Below are positions 46,282-55,385 of a DNA stretch of 64,000 nucleotides, one piece after another (position 1 is the first letter of the stretch; each line of letters begins with the position of its first letter). Both the position numbers and the translations under genes were made by a program. Origin of the DNA: Corynebacterium renale. GTDB taxonomy: Bacteria > Actinomycetota > Actinomycetes > Mycobacteriales > Mycobacteriaceae. Under the pieces are notes generated by a model. That model did no database searches and was not told the origin of the DNA. It saw nothing but the letters and a program-made list of their open reading frames with translations. The stretch spans positions 682,001-746,000 of the forward strand of contig NZ_PDJF01000001.1 in the NCBI RefSeq assembly GCF_002563965.1. Reading direction: 5' to 3'.

Positions 46282-46534
46282 TCGGCCGGAGGCGTCGCAA
46301 AGCGGATTAGGGACGCGGATTCTTCTCAAAGGGATGTATTTCTACCAGAAATACATTTCGGGGCTGACTCCGCCGAGCTGCCGCTTCGAACCAACCTGCA
46401 GCAATTACGCCATCGGGGCCTTACGCGAGTGGGGCGCAATCCGCGGCACAATCCTGACCGTTGTGCGACTGTCTAAATGCGGGCCGTGGCACCCCGGCGG
46501 GATTGACCACGTGCCTCCACGGATACCCGTTTAG
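46271..46534 (+). CDS. yidD: membrane protein insertion efficiency factor YidD
   Basis: 87 residues. [38 protein letters not shown] and [16 protein letters not shown] are hallmark YidD segments with three conserved cysteines. It works with YidC encoded downstream. Confidence 0.96.
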   Translation: MCADRPEASQSGLGTRILLKGMYFYQKYISGLTPPSCRFEPTCSNYAIGALREWGAIRGTILTVVRLSKCGPWHPGGIDHVPPRIPV

Positions 46535-46596
46535 GCCTGCGTGCACTATATTTACTGTAATCACTGACCACCCACCACGAGGAGTAACTGAGTAGA

Positions 46597-47556
46597 GTGC
46601 TCAACTTCATTTATTGGCCGATTTCAGCGGTCCTGTGGTTCTGGCACAAGATTTTCGCGTTCCCCTTCGGGGCAGATTCAGCCTGGTCCTGGATTTTCGC
46701 GATCATGTTCCTGACCTTCACCCTGCGTCTGCTGCTGCTGAAACCCATGATCAACCAGATGCGTTCCAGCATGAAGATGCAGAAGATGGCTCCGCGCATG
46801 CGTGAGATCCAGGCGAAGTACAAGAACGATCAGCAGAAGCTGATGGAAGAAACGCGCAAGCTGCAGAAGGAAATGGGCGTCAACCCGCTCCTCGGCTGCC
46901 TGCCCGCCCTGGCACAGCTGCCAGTGTTCATTGGTCTGTTCCACGTGCTGCGCTCCTTCAACCGAACCGGTGAAGGTACCGGCCAGCTGGGCATGTCCCC
47001 AGAGCAGAACCGTATGACCCCGAACTACATCTTCGGCGTCGACGATGTGCAGTCCTTCCTGGATGCGAACATTTTTGGCGTCCCACTTTCGGCGTTCATC
47101 TCTATGCCGAAGGAAATGTACGCCGCGTTCCCCACCGCTACTGAGCTTTCGCAGGGCCGCATCTTTATGGTGGCCGCGCCACTCATTGCAATCATCGCTT
47201 TTGCAACGCACATGAATGCTCGACTGTCGGTGGAGCGGATGAATCGTCGTCGTGAAGAGGGCAAGACTCAGGCCGCGTCCGGCGAGATGGCTGAGATGCA
47301 GCAGCAGATGATGTCCAAGATGATGATGTGGGTTATGCCGTTTACGATCCTCATCACGGGTGCGTTCTGGCACATCGGCCTGCTGGTCTACATGATGTCC
47401 AACAACATCTGGACGTTCTTCCAGCAGCGCTACATCTTCAAGAAGATCGACGCGGAGGAAGACGCGGAGATTGAGCAGAAGAAGGCAGCGCAGCGCAGCA
47501 CCGCTCCGAAGCCCGGCGTGAAGCCGAATAACCCGAAGAAGAAAAAGAAGAAGTAG
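46597..47556 (+). CDS. yidC: membrane protein insertase YidC
   Basis: 319 residues. Helices begin at FIYWPISAVLWFWHKIF and include IFAIMFLTFTLRLLLLKPM, GCLPALAQLPVFIGLFHVLR and MMMWVMPFTILITGAFWHIG; the C-terminus is lysine-rich (NNPKKKKKK). GTG 46597 follows GAGGAG. It inserts proteins into the membrane with or without Sec. No jag/khpB gene lies between it and rsmG. Confidence 0.95.
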   Translation: MLNFIYWPISAVLWFWHKIFAFPFGADSAWSWIFAIMFLTFTLRLLLLKPMINQMRSSMKMQKMAPRMREIQAKYKNDQQKLMEETRKLQKEMGVNPLLGCLPALAQLPVFIGLFHVLRSFNRTGEGTGQLGMSPEQNRMTPNYIFGVDDVQSFLDANIFGVPLSAFISMPKEMYAAFPTATELSQGRIFMVAAPLIAIIAFATHMNARLSVERMNRRREEGKTQAASGEMAEMQQQMMSKMMMWVMPFTILITGAFWHIGLLVYMMSNNIWTFFQQRYIFKKIDAEEDAEIEQKKAAQRSTAPKPGVKPNNPKKKKKK

Positions 47557-47589
47557 TTCTCCTGCGGTGTAAGTAGGTTTTCACGAGCG

Positions 47590-47629
47590 AGTCCCCGGCC
47601 ACTGAAATGGTAGTGGCCGGGGACTTTTT
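47590..47629 (+). terminator. rpmH-yidC operon terminator
   Basis: AGTCCCCGGCCAC pairs with GTGGCCGGGGACT and is followed by TTTT, 33 bases after the yidC stop. Confidence 0.9.
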
Positions 47630-47679
47630 CATGCGCTAGGCTATGGGGGATAAATCCATCAGCCGATGACATAAAGGGG

Positions 47680-48369
47680 ATGTTTCACGTGAAACATGAC
47701 GAAACACAGGGCGCGCCCGACGCAGATCAGACCACCGAATACCCGGTTCCTGCCGAGGCGGAGCGCATCTTCGGGGAGAACACAGACAAGGCCATCGCCT
47801 ACCACCAATCACTCGCGACGACCGGTTCGGAGCGTGGCTTCATCGGTCCGCGCGAAGTCCCGCGCCTCTGGGATCGCCACGTCCTCAACTGCGCCGTCAT
47901 CGGCGAGGCCATGGATGAAGGCGTCCACGTCATCGACATCGGATCCGGCGCCGGCCTCCCCGGCATCCCCCTGGCGATCGCCCGCCCCGACCTGCGCATC
48001 ACTCTCATCGAGCCGCTGCTGAAGCGTTCCACGTACCTGCGCGAAGTCTGCGAAGAGCTGAACCTGGAGAACGTCACCGTCATCCGTGGGCGCGCCGAGG
48101 ACGCTGCAATTCAGAAGGAAGCCGGTTCCGCGGACATCGTCACCTCCCGCGCGGTCGCTCCGCTGGGCAAGCTCTCGCGCTGGTCCCTGCCCCTGGTGAA
48201 AGTGGGTGGCGCGATGATCGCCATGAAGGGTTCCTCCGTCAGCGAGGAACTCGAACGCGACGCCGACGACATCCGCAAGGCAGGCGGCGGCCAGGGCGAG
48301 ATCTTCACCGTCGGCTCCTCCGTCCTGGCCGAGCCGACCACCCTGATCAAGATTCCGCGGGTGCGATAG
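47680..48369 (+). CDS. rsmG: 16S rRNA (guanine-527-N7) methyltransferase RsmG
   Basis: 229 residues. SAM motif VIDIGSGAGLPGIPLAI and FIGPREVPRLWDRHVLNCAV are typical. It methylates G527 of 16S rRNA. ATG 47680 and GTG 47689 are both possible starts; AAAGGGG is better spaced for the GTG. parS site 2 is embedded in the start region, so the first residues (MFHVKH) are parS bases. Loss of rsmG causes low-level streptomycin resistance in other bacteria. Confidence 0.94.
   Translation: MFHVKHDETQGAPDADQTTEYPVPAEAERIFGENTDKAIAYHQSLATTGSERGFIGPREVPRLWDRHVLNCAVIGEAMDEGVHVIDIGSGAGLPGIPLAIARPDLRITLIEPLLKRSTYLREVCEELNLENVTVIRGRAEDAAIQKEAGSADIVTSRAVAPLGKLSRWSLPLVKVGGAMIAMKGSSVSEELERDADDIRKAGGGQGEIFTVGSSVLAEPTTLIKIPRVR
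47681..47696. promoter_or_regulatory. parS centromere site 2, overlapping rsmG start
   Basis: TGTTTCACGTGAAACA, perfect palindrome, overlapping the translation start of rsmG. ParB spreading from here could affect rsmG-parAB expression. Confidence 0.97.
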
Positions 48370-48438
48370 CGTGGGTACTAGCGCTTTACGACGCACGCAG
48401 CACCTCGTCACCGCAACTTTGCAAGGGAGCATTCAACT

Positions 48439-49350
48439 ATGACCGAGTCCGTCATCCCACAGCGCACTCCCCTGCCCAAGCCGGACGCACCGCGCCTGAT
48501 CACGGTCGCGAACCAGAAGGGCGGGGTTGGTAAGACTACCTCGAGTGTGAATATGGCGGCGGGTCTCGCGGCCGTCGGTATGAAGGTTCTGGTCATCGAC
48601 TTGGACCCGCAGGGCAACGCCTCCACCGCAATGGGTGTGGAACACCGCGCGGGCACGACGTCGAGCTACGAACTGCTCATCGGCCAGGCCACCCCAGAAG
48701 AGGCGATGAAGCCTTCCCCGCACTCCCCGCTCATGTACTGCATCCCGGCCACGATCGACCTCGCGGGTGCAGAGATCGAGTTGGTGAGCATGGTCCGCCG
48801 CGAATACCGTCTGTACGACCAGCTCAAGGGCGGATTCCTGGAGGAAAATGGCTTCGATTTTGTGTTCATTGACTGCCCGCCCTCCCTTGGCCTGCTCACG
48901 ATTAACGCGATGACGTTCGTCGACGAAGTCCTGATCCCCATCCAGTGCGAGTACTACGCCCTGGAAGGCGTGGGCCAGCTGCTCAACAACATCTCCATGA
49001 TCCGCGAGCACCTGAACCCCAACCTGCACATCTCCGCGATCTTGCTGACGATGTACGACGCCCGCACCAAACTCGCCGAACAGGTGGTCACCGAAGTCCG
49101 CGACCACTTCGGCGACGTGACCATGCGCACCGTCATCCCACGTTCCGTCAAGGTATCCGAGGCCCCCGGCTACGGCATGCCGATCATCGCGTACGACCCC
49201 GGCTCCCGCGGTTCCCTGGCCTACATTGCGGCCGCTGAGGAATTCGTGACCCGCGGCGACTACCAGCCGGGCCCCGGCACCGGACCCATCGGCGTCTCCC
49301 CCGAGACCGCCGCACAACTAGAAGCAGCCCAGGAGGAGAGCAATGGCTAA
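48439..49350 (+). CDS. parA: chromosome partition ATPase ParA
   Basis: 303 residues. Deviant Walker [21 protein letters not shown]' [11 protein letters not shown] and [12 protein letters not shown]. It drives segregation of the ParB-parS complex. ATG 48439. Overlaps parB by eight bases. Confidence 0.97.
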   Translation: MTESVIPQRTPLPKPDAPRLITVANQKGGVGKTTSSVNMAAGLAAVGMKVLVIDLDPQGNASTAMGVEHRAGTTSSYELLIGQATPEEAMKPSPHSPLMYCIPATIDLAGAEIELVSMVRREYRLYDQLKGGFLEENGFDFVFIDCPPSLGLLTINAMTFVDEVLIPIQCEYYALEGVGQLLNNISMIREHLNPNLHISAILLTMYDARTKLAEQVVTEVRDHFGDVTMRTVIPRSVKVSEAPGYGMPIIAYDPGSRGSLAYIAAAEEFVTRGDYQPGPGTGPIGVSPETAAQLEAAQEESNG

Positions 49351-50368
49351 AGCACCCCAAGGCCCCAAGATGGGCAAGTTCGAAGAATCCCGCAAAGGTG
49401 GACTCGGGCGCGGCCTCGCCGCACTGATCCCCTCCGGCCCGGAGAAGCCACGCCTGTCCGATTCGGCTGCCGACGCCATCCTCGGCGGCACCCCCGCCCC
49501 GAAGAAGAAGCCCGGCGGCGGCGACACCATTGGCCGCAAGCCTGACCCACGTGAGCCGGGCATCGATTCCATGGGCGCAACGTACCAAGAGATTCCCATC
49601 GGGAAGATCAGCCCCAACGAGAACCAGCCGCGCCAGGTCTTCGACCCCGAGCAGCTGGGCGAACTAGTCCACTCGATCCGCGAGTTCGGCCTCCTCCAGC
49701 CGATCGTGGTGCGCCCCGTCGCCGGCGGTTACGAACTCATCATGGGCGAGCGACGTTGGCGCGCCGCCTCCAAAGCCGGGCTGAAAACAATCCCGGCGAT
49801 CGTCCGCGAAACCGACGACTCCGCCATGCTCCGCGACGCCCTGCTTGAAAACATCCACCGCGTCGAACTCAACCCCCTCGAAGAAGGCGCCGCCTACCAG
49901 CAACTTTTGGAAGAATTCGGCGTCACCCAAGAGGAACTAGCCAAGCGACTGGGACGCGCCCGCTCGACGGTCACCAACACAATCAGGCTCCTGCAGTTGC
50001 CTATCGACGTCCAAACGCGCGTCGCCGCCGGCGTCCTGTCCGCAGGGCACGCCCGTGCGATCATGAGCGTCAAGACCGGCGAGGCCGACCAGGTAGCCCT
50101 GGCCGAACGCGTCGTCGCCGAAGGCCTCTCGGTCCGCGCGACGGAAGAAGCCGCCACCCTACTCAACCGCGGCGAAAAACCCGCCGAGAAGCGCAAGCGC
50201 GAGCCCATCCCCCAGCCCGAATACTTCACCCGCTCCGCCGAGCGCCTAGCCGACGCATGGGACACGAAGGTGACCGTGACCATGGGCAAGCGTAAGGGAA
50301 AGATGGTCGTAGAATTCAGCGACCAGGATGACTTCGAACGCATCATGGGACTGCTTGGCAAAGCCTAG
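49343..50368 (+). CDS. parB: chromosome partition protein ParB
   Basis: 341 residues. N-terminal RGLAALIP peptide that contacts ParA, the CTP-binding motifs GERRWRAA and [14 protein letters not shown], and the [23 protein letters not shown] for parS. AGGAGG stands ahead of ATG 49343. The C-terminal dimer domain ends in MGLLGKA. Confidence 0.97.
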   Translation: MAKAPQGPKMGKFEESRKGGLGRGLAALIPSGPEKPRLSDSAADAILGGTPAPKKKPGGGDTIGRKPDPREPGIDSMGATYQEIPIGKISPNENQPRQVFDPEQLGELVHSIREFGLLQPIVVRPVAGGYELIMGERRWRAASKAGLKTIPAIVRETDDSAMLRDALLENIHRVELNPLEEGAAYQQLLEEFGVTQEELAKRLGRARSTVTNTIRLLQLPIDVQTRVAAGVLSAGHARAIMSVKTGEADQVALAERVVAEGLSVRATEEAATLLNRGEKPAEKRKREPIPQPEYFTRSAERLADAWDTKVTVTMGKRKGKMVVEFSDQDDFERIMGLLGKA

Positions 50369-50403
50369 CGTGCGTACGTCGGGCCGAGAGGCAAAGAAGC
50401 TCT

Positions 50404-50427
50404 GACCCCCAGTTACATACTGGGGGT
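50404..50427 (+). terminator. probable parB terminator
   Basis: GACCCCCAG pairs with CTGGGGGTC around TTACATA; the following ATCTTATT is only a weak T-run. Confidence 0.6.
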
Positions 50428-50608
50428 CATCTTATTAGCTAGTGGAAATTTCTGAACTGCTTTCTTAAATGCTATCCGCTAATCCCCCTTGCGCATAGTT
50501 CAGTATAAATGTACTGTCTAGGAAATTCCTCGACAGTCGCGATTTAACTCCTACTGGCGTTATGCCTCAGCACTGTTACCGCTTTTGGACAGAGTCCTCT
50601 ACTGAATA

Positions 50609-51268
50609 ATGGTTGCTTTAATTCCTGCTCTTACCCTGTTTTTGTTGGGATCGTTGGCTGAACCAACACACCCGTTTCTGGTCCTGTTTATTCCGGCATG
50701 TGGCGTCGCTAGTAGTGCCGGGTTCTTGCTGCCAGCCTCGGTAAACCGCTGCGCAACATCAATCCTTCTTCCGCTAGGAGTTCCATCCGTACTAGCCTTA
50801 CTGGCAATCACAGGGCCTCCGCTGATTCTCATCGTGTGGAGCCCTATAATCGCTGGCATCGGAGGCGGGTGCGGTTTTGTATACCTCGTCCAGAAATCAC
50901 GTTTCGATGTAACTAGTAGTGCTAATGTTCGGTGGAGCAATGCCCAAGTTTTATGTATTATCTCGTGTATTGCTGAGTTGTTTTCGCGTAGCGTCCTGCA
51001 CGAATATTACTCCCCTGAATTCACCTACCTCTTAATAATATCTGCGATACTTTCGCTCGCGATATTCCAGTGGCCAGTTATCAGTACAGCAGCAATTACT
51101 GTGATTGCATGCGTGATAATTCAATTCGACGTGTGGGGGCAATACCCATTACTTCTGCTATTCATTCGCGCGATATCGACGGCTGGCGTGTGCGAAGTAA
51201 TGCGCTACGCTTTAGCGCAGAATTGGGTACGTTATCCTGCGCCCAGTAAGGCCTCCCAGCGCTCCTAA
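50609..51268 (+). CDS. multi-pass membrane protein, unknown
   Basis: 219 residues with about six helices (ALTLFLLGSLAEPTHPFLVL, YLLIISAILSLAIFQWPVIS and others). No family recognised and no clear ribosome binding site for ATG 50609. Codon and base use is more AT-rich than in parB and cwlM, which suggests transfer. It is convergent with cwlM. Confidence 0.6.
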   Translation: MVALIPALTLFLLGSLAEPTHPFLVLFIPACGVASSAGFLLPASVNRCATSILLPLGVPSVLALLAITGPPLILIVWSPIIAGIGGGCGFVYLVQKSRFDVTSSANVRWSNAQVLCIISCIAELFSRSVLHEYYSPEFTYLLIISAILSLAIFQWPVISTAAITVIACVIIQFDVWGQYPLLLLFIRAISTAGVCEVMRYALAQNWVRYPAPSKASQRS

Positions 51269-51272
51269 ACTC

Positions 51273-52463
51273 CTACGCCCCGTGTTCGGCCTCAAGCAGT
51301 TCGGAGAAGTTGTACGTGCCGGTGGCGTGGGTGTCCTCGTCGAGGAGGTAGAGACGCTTCACCGCGACAACAATCGCTTCGGCGATGGCGTCGCGCTGCT
51401 TTGGATCGGTTAGCACGGCGACGTCGTGGGGGTTGGAAAGGTAGCCGGCGACGACGTCGACGGTTGGCATCTTCGTTAGGCGAAGCAATTCCCACGTGCG
51501 GGCGTGATTACCGCAGTTCGTCAGCGAGGTGCGTGCGGAAATTTCGCGTTGAATGTATCCGGAAAGCATTTCGCCGGTCATTGAAGAGTTGCCGATTTCT
51601 GAACCGAAGTAGAAGGTTGCGCAGCCGTTGGCTTTCTCGTTCGGGTACTGGTCAGCTTGCAGGGAGATCATGATGTCGGCCTTCGCGGCGTTTGCCATGG
51701 CGGCACGTGCACGCGGGCCAGGATTATCGCCGCGCGGGCGGGAGATAATAACTTCCACGCCCAGCTTTTCCATGCGTTCGCGGGTGCGGGCGGCTATGTC
51801 CCAGAGGATTTCCTCTTCGCTAATGCTGCCATGCTTGCCGCGGACTACTTGGCCGGCTTCATCGCCGCCGAGGCCCGGGTCGAGGACGATCTTCTTGCCA
51901 CGCAGCGAGGGGCCGGCGGCGCGGACGTATTCACGCTCGTGGATTGACTGCAGGGAACCGCCGGTGATGCGGCGTCCGAGGAGGCTCAGGGCGCGGACGG
52001 TGTCGTCGCCACACACGCCATCAGGCTCGAGGCCGGAGTTGAGCTGGTAGGACTTGAGTGCTGTTTCGGTATTTGTGCCGAAGACGCCGTCGATACGCGA
52101 AGTGTAGAAGCCCAGCTCTTGGAGGTGATTCTGGAGTTGGGAGACGTCGTCGCCAGTGACGAAGTTTTCTTCGTCGAAGACGAGGACGCGGGCGCCCAGC
52201 GAATAGGAGGCGCCACGGAGTTCGCGCAGTGTCAGTTCGTCAATGTTGCCACTGGGCACGATGCCGCGCGACTGTTGGAAGGCTTTCACGATGACGGCCA
52301 GGGGGGCGTCGAAAAGCTGCTCCTCATCGGCGAATTGCGTGGTAGAGCCTTCAGTGGTGGGGTGCGGGCCGTCGTAGTCTCCGAGCATCCCAAGGCGGGA
52401 GAAGGTGAGACGAACTTCGGCGACGCGCGGGCTACGGTCACCAACGCGTAAAACTTGCGGCAC
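51273..52463 (-). CDS. cwlM: CwlM-like pseudo-amidase regulator
   Basis: 396 residues. Two N-terminal peptidoglycan-binding-like repeats (5-70 and 105-160) precede an Amidase_3 domain (190-370). The zinc ligands are missing: DPGLGG has Leu198 for His, SLQAD has Gln269 for His and the last Glu is replaced (VVAGYLSN); Glu217/218 remain. No signal peptide, so it is cytoplasmic. This matches mycobacterial CwlM, which is phosphorylated by PknB near its C-terminus and then activates MurA; Thr381 and Thr383 in ATGTYNFSELL are the matching sites. GTG 52463 follows AAGGGG. Confidence 0.9.
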   Translation of the reverse strand: MPQVLRVGDRSPRVAEVRLTFSRLGMLGDYDGPHPTTEGSTTQFADEEQLFDAPLAVIVKAFQQSRGIVPSGNIDELTLRELRGASYSLGARVLVFDEENFVTGDDVSQLQNHLQELGFYTSRIDGVFGTNTETALKSYQLNSGLEPDGVCGDDTVRALSLLGRRITGGSLQSIHEREYVRAAGPSLRGKKIVLDPGLGGDEAGQVVRGKHGSISEEEILWDIAARTRERMEKLGVEVIISRPRGDNPGPRARAAMANAAKADIMISLQADQYPNEKANGCATFYFGSEIGNSSMTGEMLSGYIQREISARTSLTNCGNHARTWELLRLTKMPTVDVVAGYLSNPHDVAVLTDPKQRDAIAEAIVVAVKRLYLLDEDTHATGTYNFSELLEAEHGA

Positions 52464-52512
52464 CAGATGACCCCTTTTTCGTAGTAACAGAACTAAAAAT
52501 CAACACTAGCAC

Positions 52513-52836
52513 TTAGAGGTGCTTATTAATCACATCAATGATGTCAGATTTCGGGCGGTTCCCCGCGAACTCATCCACCTTCTTGCCATCCTTAAAGATA
52601 AGGACAGCTGGGATGCTCATGATTTGGAACATCGCGCCCAGGGAACGCTCCTGATCGACGTTGACCTTCGCGAACGTGACCTTGTCGCCCATTTCGCTGG
52701 CGATCTCATCGATCACGGGCGAAAGCTTCTTGCATGGGCCACACCACGCTGCCCAGAAATCAACGACCACGGGCTTATCGGACTCGATGACCGTGGACTT
52801 GAAGGTGGACTCGGTAACGTCGATGACGTTGCTCAT
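52513..52836 (-). CDS. trxA: thioredoxin
   Basis: 107 residues. Active site WAAWCGPCKKLSP. It reduces protein disulphides with electrons from TrxB encoded upstream. ATG 52836 follows AAAGGAG. Confidence 0.97.
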   Translation of the reverse strand: MSNVIDVTESTFKSTVIESDKPVVVDFWAAWCGPCKKLSPVIDEIASEMGDKVTFAKVNVDQERSLGAMFQIMSIPAVLIFKDGKKVDEFAGNRPKSDIIDVINKHL

Positions 52837-52918
52837 CGTTCTCCTTTGGTTGGGGCGGATTCTTTCTTCATCAAATTCCGCCCCAGTCTACGTGGAAAAC
52901 CCACACCATAGAAAACGG

Positions 52919-53905
52919 CTATGCACCCTGCTCCGCTAAGAAGTGTTCCGCATCAATCGCGGCCCGGCATCCGGAGCCCGCGGCGGTGACGGCCTGCTGG
53001 TAATGGTCGTCAACCAAATCGCCGCACGCAAACACGCCCGGGATGGAAGTGCGTGTCGACGGCTCGTCGACCCACACGTAACCCCCCTCCTTCAACTTCA
53101 CCTGGCCGTCCAGGAATGCCGAACGCGGGTCGTGGCCGATGGCAACGAACATTGCGGCGGTAGGTAGTTCCAGCTTCTCGCCGGTCACCGTGTCGCGGAG
53201 GATCAGGCCCGATACCTTATTATCGTCCTGCACGACTTCCTCAACCACCTTGTTGGTGAGGAACTCGATCTTCTCATTCTCGCGTGCACGGTCCAGCATG
53301 ATCTTCGAAGCACGGAACTCTTCACGACGGTGCACCAACGTCACCTTCGACGCAAAACGGGTCAAGAACGTGGCTTCTTCCATGGCGGAGTCCCCACCAC
53401 CGACGACCACGATCTCCTTGTCGCGGAAGAAGAAACCGTCACACGTTGCACACGACGACACGCCACGGCCCATGAGCTCCTGCTCCCCTGGGACGCCCAG
53501 GAGGCGCGGTGCGGCACCCGTGGCCAAGATGACGGCGCGTGCACGGAAAGTCTGGGAACCCACGTGGATTACCTTCACGTCCCCTTCGAGCTCTACGGAA
53601 TCGACGAGTTCCATGCGCAGGTCCGCGCCAAAGCGCTGCGCCTGGGAACGCATCTGTTCCATCAGCTCGGGGCCCATCACCCCGTTCTGGAAGCCTGGGT
53701 AGTTTTCCACCTCCGTGGTGTTCATCAGCGAACCACCAAACTCGTAGCCCTCAAAAACGATCGGGCTCAGCTCGGCGCGCGCAGCGTACAGGGCTGCGGT
53801 GTAGCCGGCAGGGCCCGAACCGATGATCGCCACATCGTAAACGGTGGCGTCATCATTGCCACCCGTTGGTGCTGAATTATCTCCGGACGTGTTCAACGTA
53901 ATCAT
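52919..53905 (-). CDS. trxB: thioredoxin reductase
   Basis: 328 residues. FAD site [20 protein letters not shown], redox pair SCATCDG, NADPH site [12 protein letters not shown], and [23 protein letters not shown] 53905 is chosen because it precedes the FAD domain by about 25 residues; the frame extends further but overlaps sigM. Operon with sigM and trxA. Confidence 0.96.
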   Translation of the reverse strand: MITLNTSGDNSAPTGGNDDATVYDVAIIGSGPAGYTAALYAARAELSPIVFEGYEFGGSLMNTTEVENYPGFQNGVMGPELMEQMRSQAQRFGADLRMELVDSVELEGDVKVIHVGSQTFRARAVILATGAAPRLLGVPGEQELMGRGVSSCATCDGFFFRDKEIVVVGGGDSAMEEATFLTRFASKVTLVHRREEFRASKIMLDRARENEKIEFLTNKVVEEVVQDDNKVSGLILRDTVTGEKLELPTAAMFVAIGHDPRSAFLDGQVKLKEGGYVWVDEPSTRTSIPGVFACGDLVDDHYQQAVTAAGSGCRAAIDAEHFLAEQGA

Positions 53906-53924
53906 GGCGACAATCTTAGAGGTA

Positions 53925-54479
53925 TTAGGCGTGCAGTACCATGCGCAGGCAGTCGCGACCCCGCGCCCGACGCGACTTAATCGTCCCCACAGCCACCCCC
54001 TCACGTGCGGCGACATGCTTCACGGAGTAACCGAAGGCGTCGATAAGCACCAACGCAACCACCTGCTGCGCTGAAATGTGCCGCAATGCCGCCCGCACCC
54101 ACAACGCCGTGTCCCACGAATCCAGCGGGTCCCACGCTAACTGTGCATAAAAAGTAGAGAGGTCAGCGGAATCGGTGGGCACTTCACGACGAAACCTGTG
54201 CCTCATAAAATCTGCCCCCACATTCATACAGATACGGTGCAACCAGGTAGATAGCTTGGCCGTCCCTCGGAAAGTATCCATCTTCTGGGCGGCCTTCAGG
54301 AAGGTGTCCTGGACGATGTCATCAATATCAGCCTCCGTGCGCGCATACCGGCGCGCCACCCAGCGGACCGCGCGCTCGTGGCGGCGCACAATCTCCCTGA
54401 ATGCGCGCGAATCCCCTGCCAGATGGTGCCGTGTTAAAAATTCGTCCGTGGCGGACGCATAAATGTCTCCCCCGTGCAT
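53925..54479 (-). CDS. sigM: ECF sigma factor SigM
   Basis: 184 residues. Region 2: [20 protein letters not shown] and [13 protein letters not shown]; region 4: [20 protein letters not shown]. In Corynebacterium glutamicum SigM controls disulphide-stress genes including trx. No anti-sigma gene is found between sigM and trxB (only 19 bases), unlike in Mycobacterium tuberculosis, where rsmA lies there. ATG 54479 is the likely start; the frame is open further upstream. Confidence 0.9.
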   Translation of the reverse strand: MHGGDIYASATDEFLTRHHLAGDSRAFREIVRRHERAVRWVARRYARTEADIDDIVQDTFLKAAQKMDTFRGTAKLSTWLHRICMNVGADFMRHRFRREVPTDSADLSTFYAQLAWDPLDSWDTALWVRAALRHISAQQVVALVLIDAFGYSVKHVAAREGVAVGTIKSRRARGRDCLRMVLHA

Positions 54480-54622
54480 AACCCCGAGTTCCCCTTGTAC
54501 GTAGTTTTCCTTTCCCCGCCGACCCCACGGCGAAGTGTGCCCCATGATGCCATAGTTTTACGGGGCGCGCCACCTCTTGCGGAGATGGCTTGTATCGATG
54601 CTCAGCGATAGGGTTACATAGC

Positions 54623-55026
54623 ATGAAACGAATCTACGTACCATTGTTTTGGTACTCATGTGCGTGCCATTCCACCTTTTCGTGTGGATTGTTTCCCCTG
54701 ACCAGAACCTCACTGTCTCGGTCTGGCCACTTTCTTATCCCCTTTATCTGTGGGATATTTCATTTGTCATCGCCCTCATTCTGAGATATAGCGTGATAAT
54801 TTCCATCCCCCTTATTTTTGTGCGTGCGACATGGAATCGTTGGATTGCCGGATTCGCTTTCATCACGCTTATTGTGGCGCAGATTCTTCCGTGGTTCGTG
54901 ATCACTCCTTTTGTCGAGGATCTCAGCGTCTGGTCCAAGATTATTTATCCGCCTATTATCATCGCAGCAGGCGCCCACCTGGTGTACGGGTTACGTAAAG
55001 AAAAGTGTGGTTCCAATCCGGGATAA
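54623..55026 (+). pseudogene. membrane protein with probable N-terminal frameshift
   Basis: The main frame (54649-55026, 125 residues, four helices such as LCVPFHLFVWIV and FAFITLIVAQILPWFVITPF) lacks a good ATG and site at its start. ATG 54623 in another frame encodes MKRIYVPLF; adding one T in the TTTT run at 54647-54650 would join this to LVLMCVPFHLF and give a normal signal-anchor. It is thus a one-base frameshift, or TTG/ATG 54658 is the true start. AT-rich relative to neighbours. Family not recognised. Confidence 0.5.
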
Positions 55027-55101
55027 CCCCGCCCAGCAGGCCGGAAACGGGTGCCCATCGCCCCGCACTGCGCGCTCTCGGCGGGGCATGGGCTTGGCGG
55101 T

Positions 55102-55188
55102 GATATGAAAAAGACATTGTGCGATCGTCTGGAAAAATCCACCTGGGGGTTTAATGGGCCTTAACTGGCAGAATGTCTTTTTCGTATC
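55102..55188 (+). repeat. dispersed 87-bp hairpin repeat, family A copy 3
   Basis: Starts GATATGAAAAAGACATT and ends AATGTCTTTTTCGTATC, closest to copy 1. The left flank (CATGGGCTTGG) and right flank (CACGCGGCGCAAT) are also shared with copy 1. It lies in the gap 55027-55385. Confidence 0.85.
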
Positions 55189-55324
55189 ACGCGGCGCAAT
55201 CTGCGTATATCCGAGACTCACCTGCGTGACCCAGTAAATAAAAAGGCCGGCTCGCGGAGCGGGATGCAGCACGGCAGGACACACTTTTCTGTGTTTAACT
55301 CTGATAGACGCCTGGTGGAGCAAC

Positions 55325-55358
55325 AAAAAGAACGCACCGGCCGAGTAGCCGGTGCGTT
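55325..55358 (-). terminator. murJ terminator
   Basis: ACGCACCGGC pairs with GCCGGTGCGT, followed on the minus strand by TCTTTTTG. Confidence 0.88.
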
Positions 55359-55385
55359 TCGCGCAATACGCCGGAGGCGTGTGAA

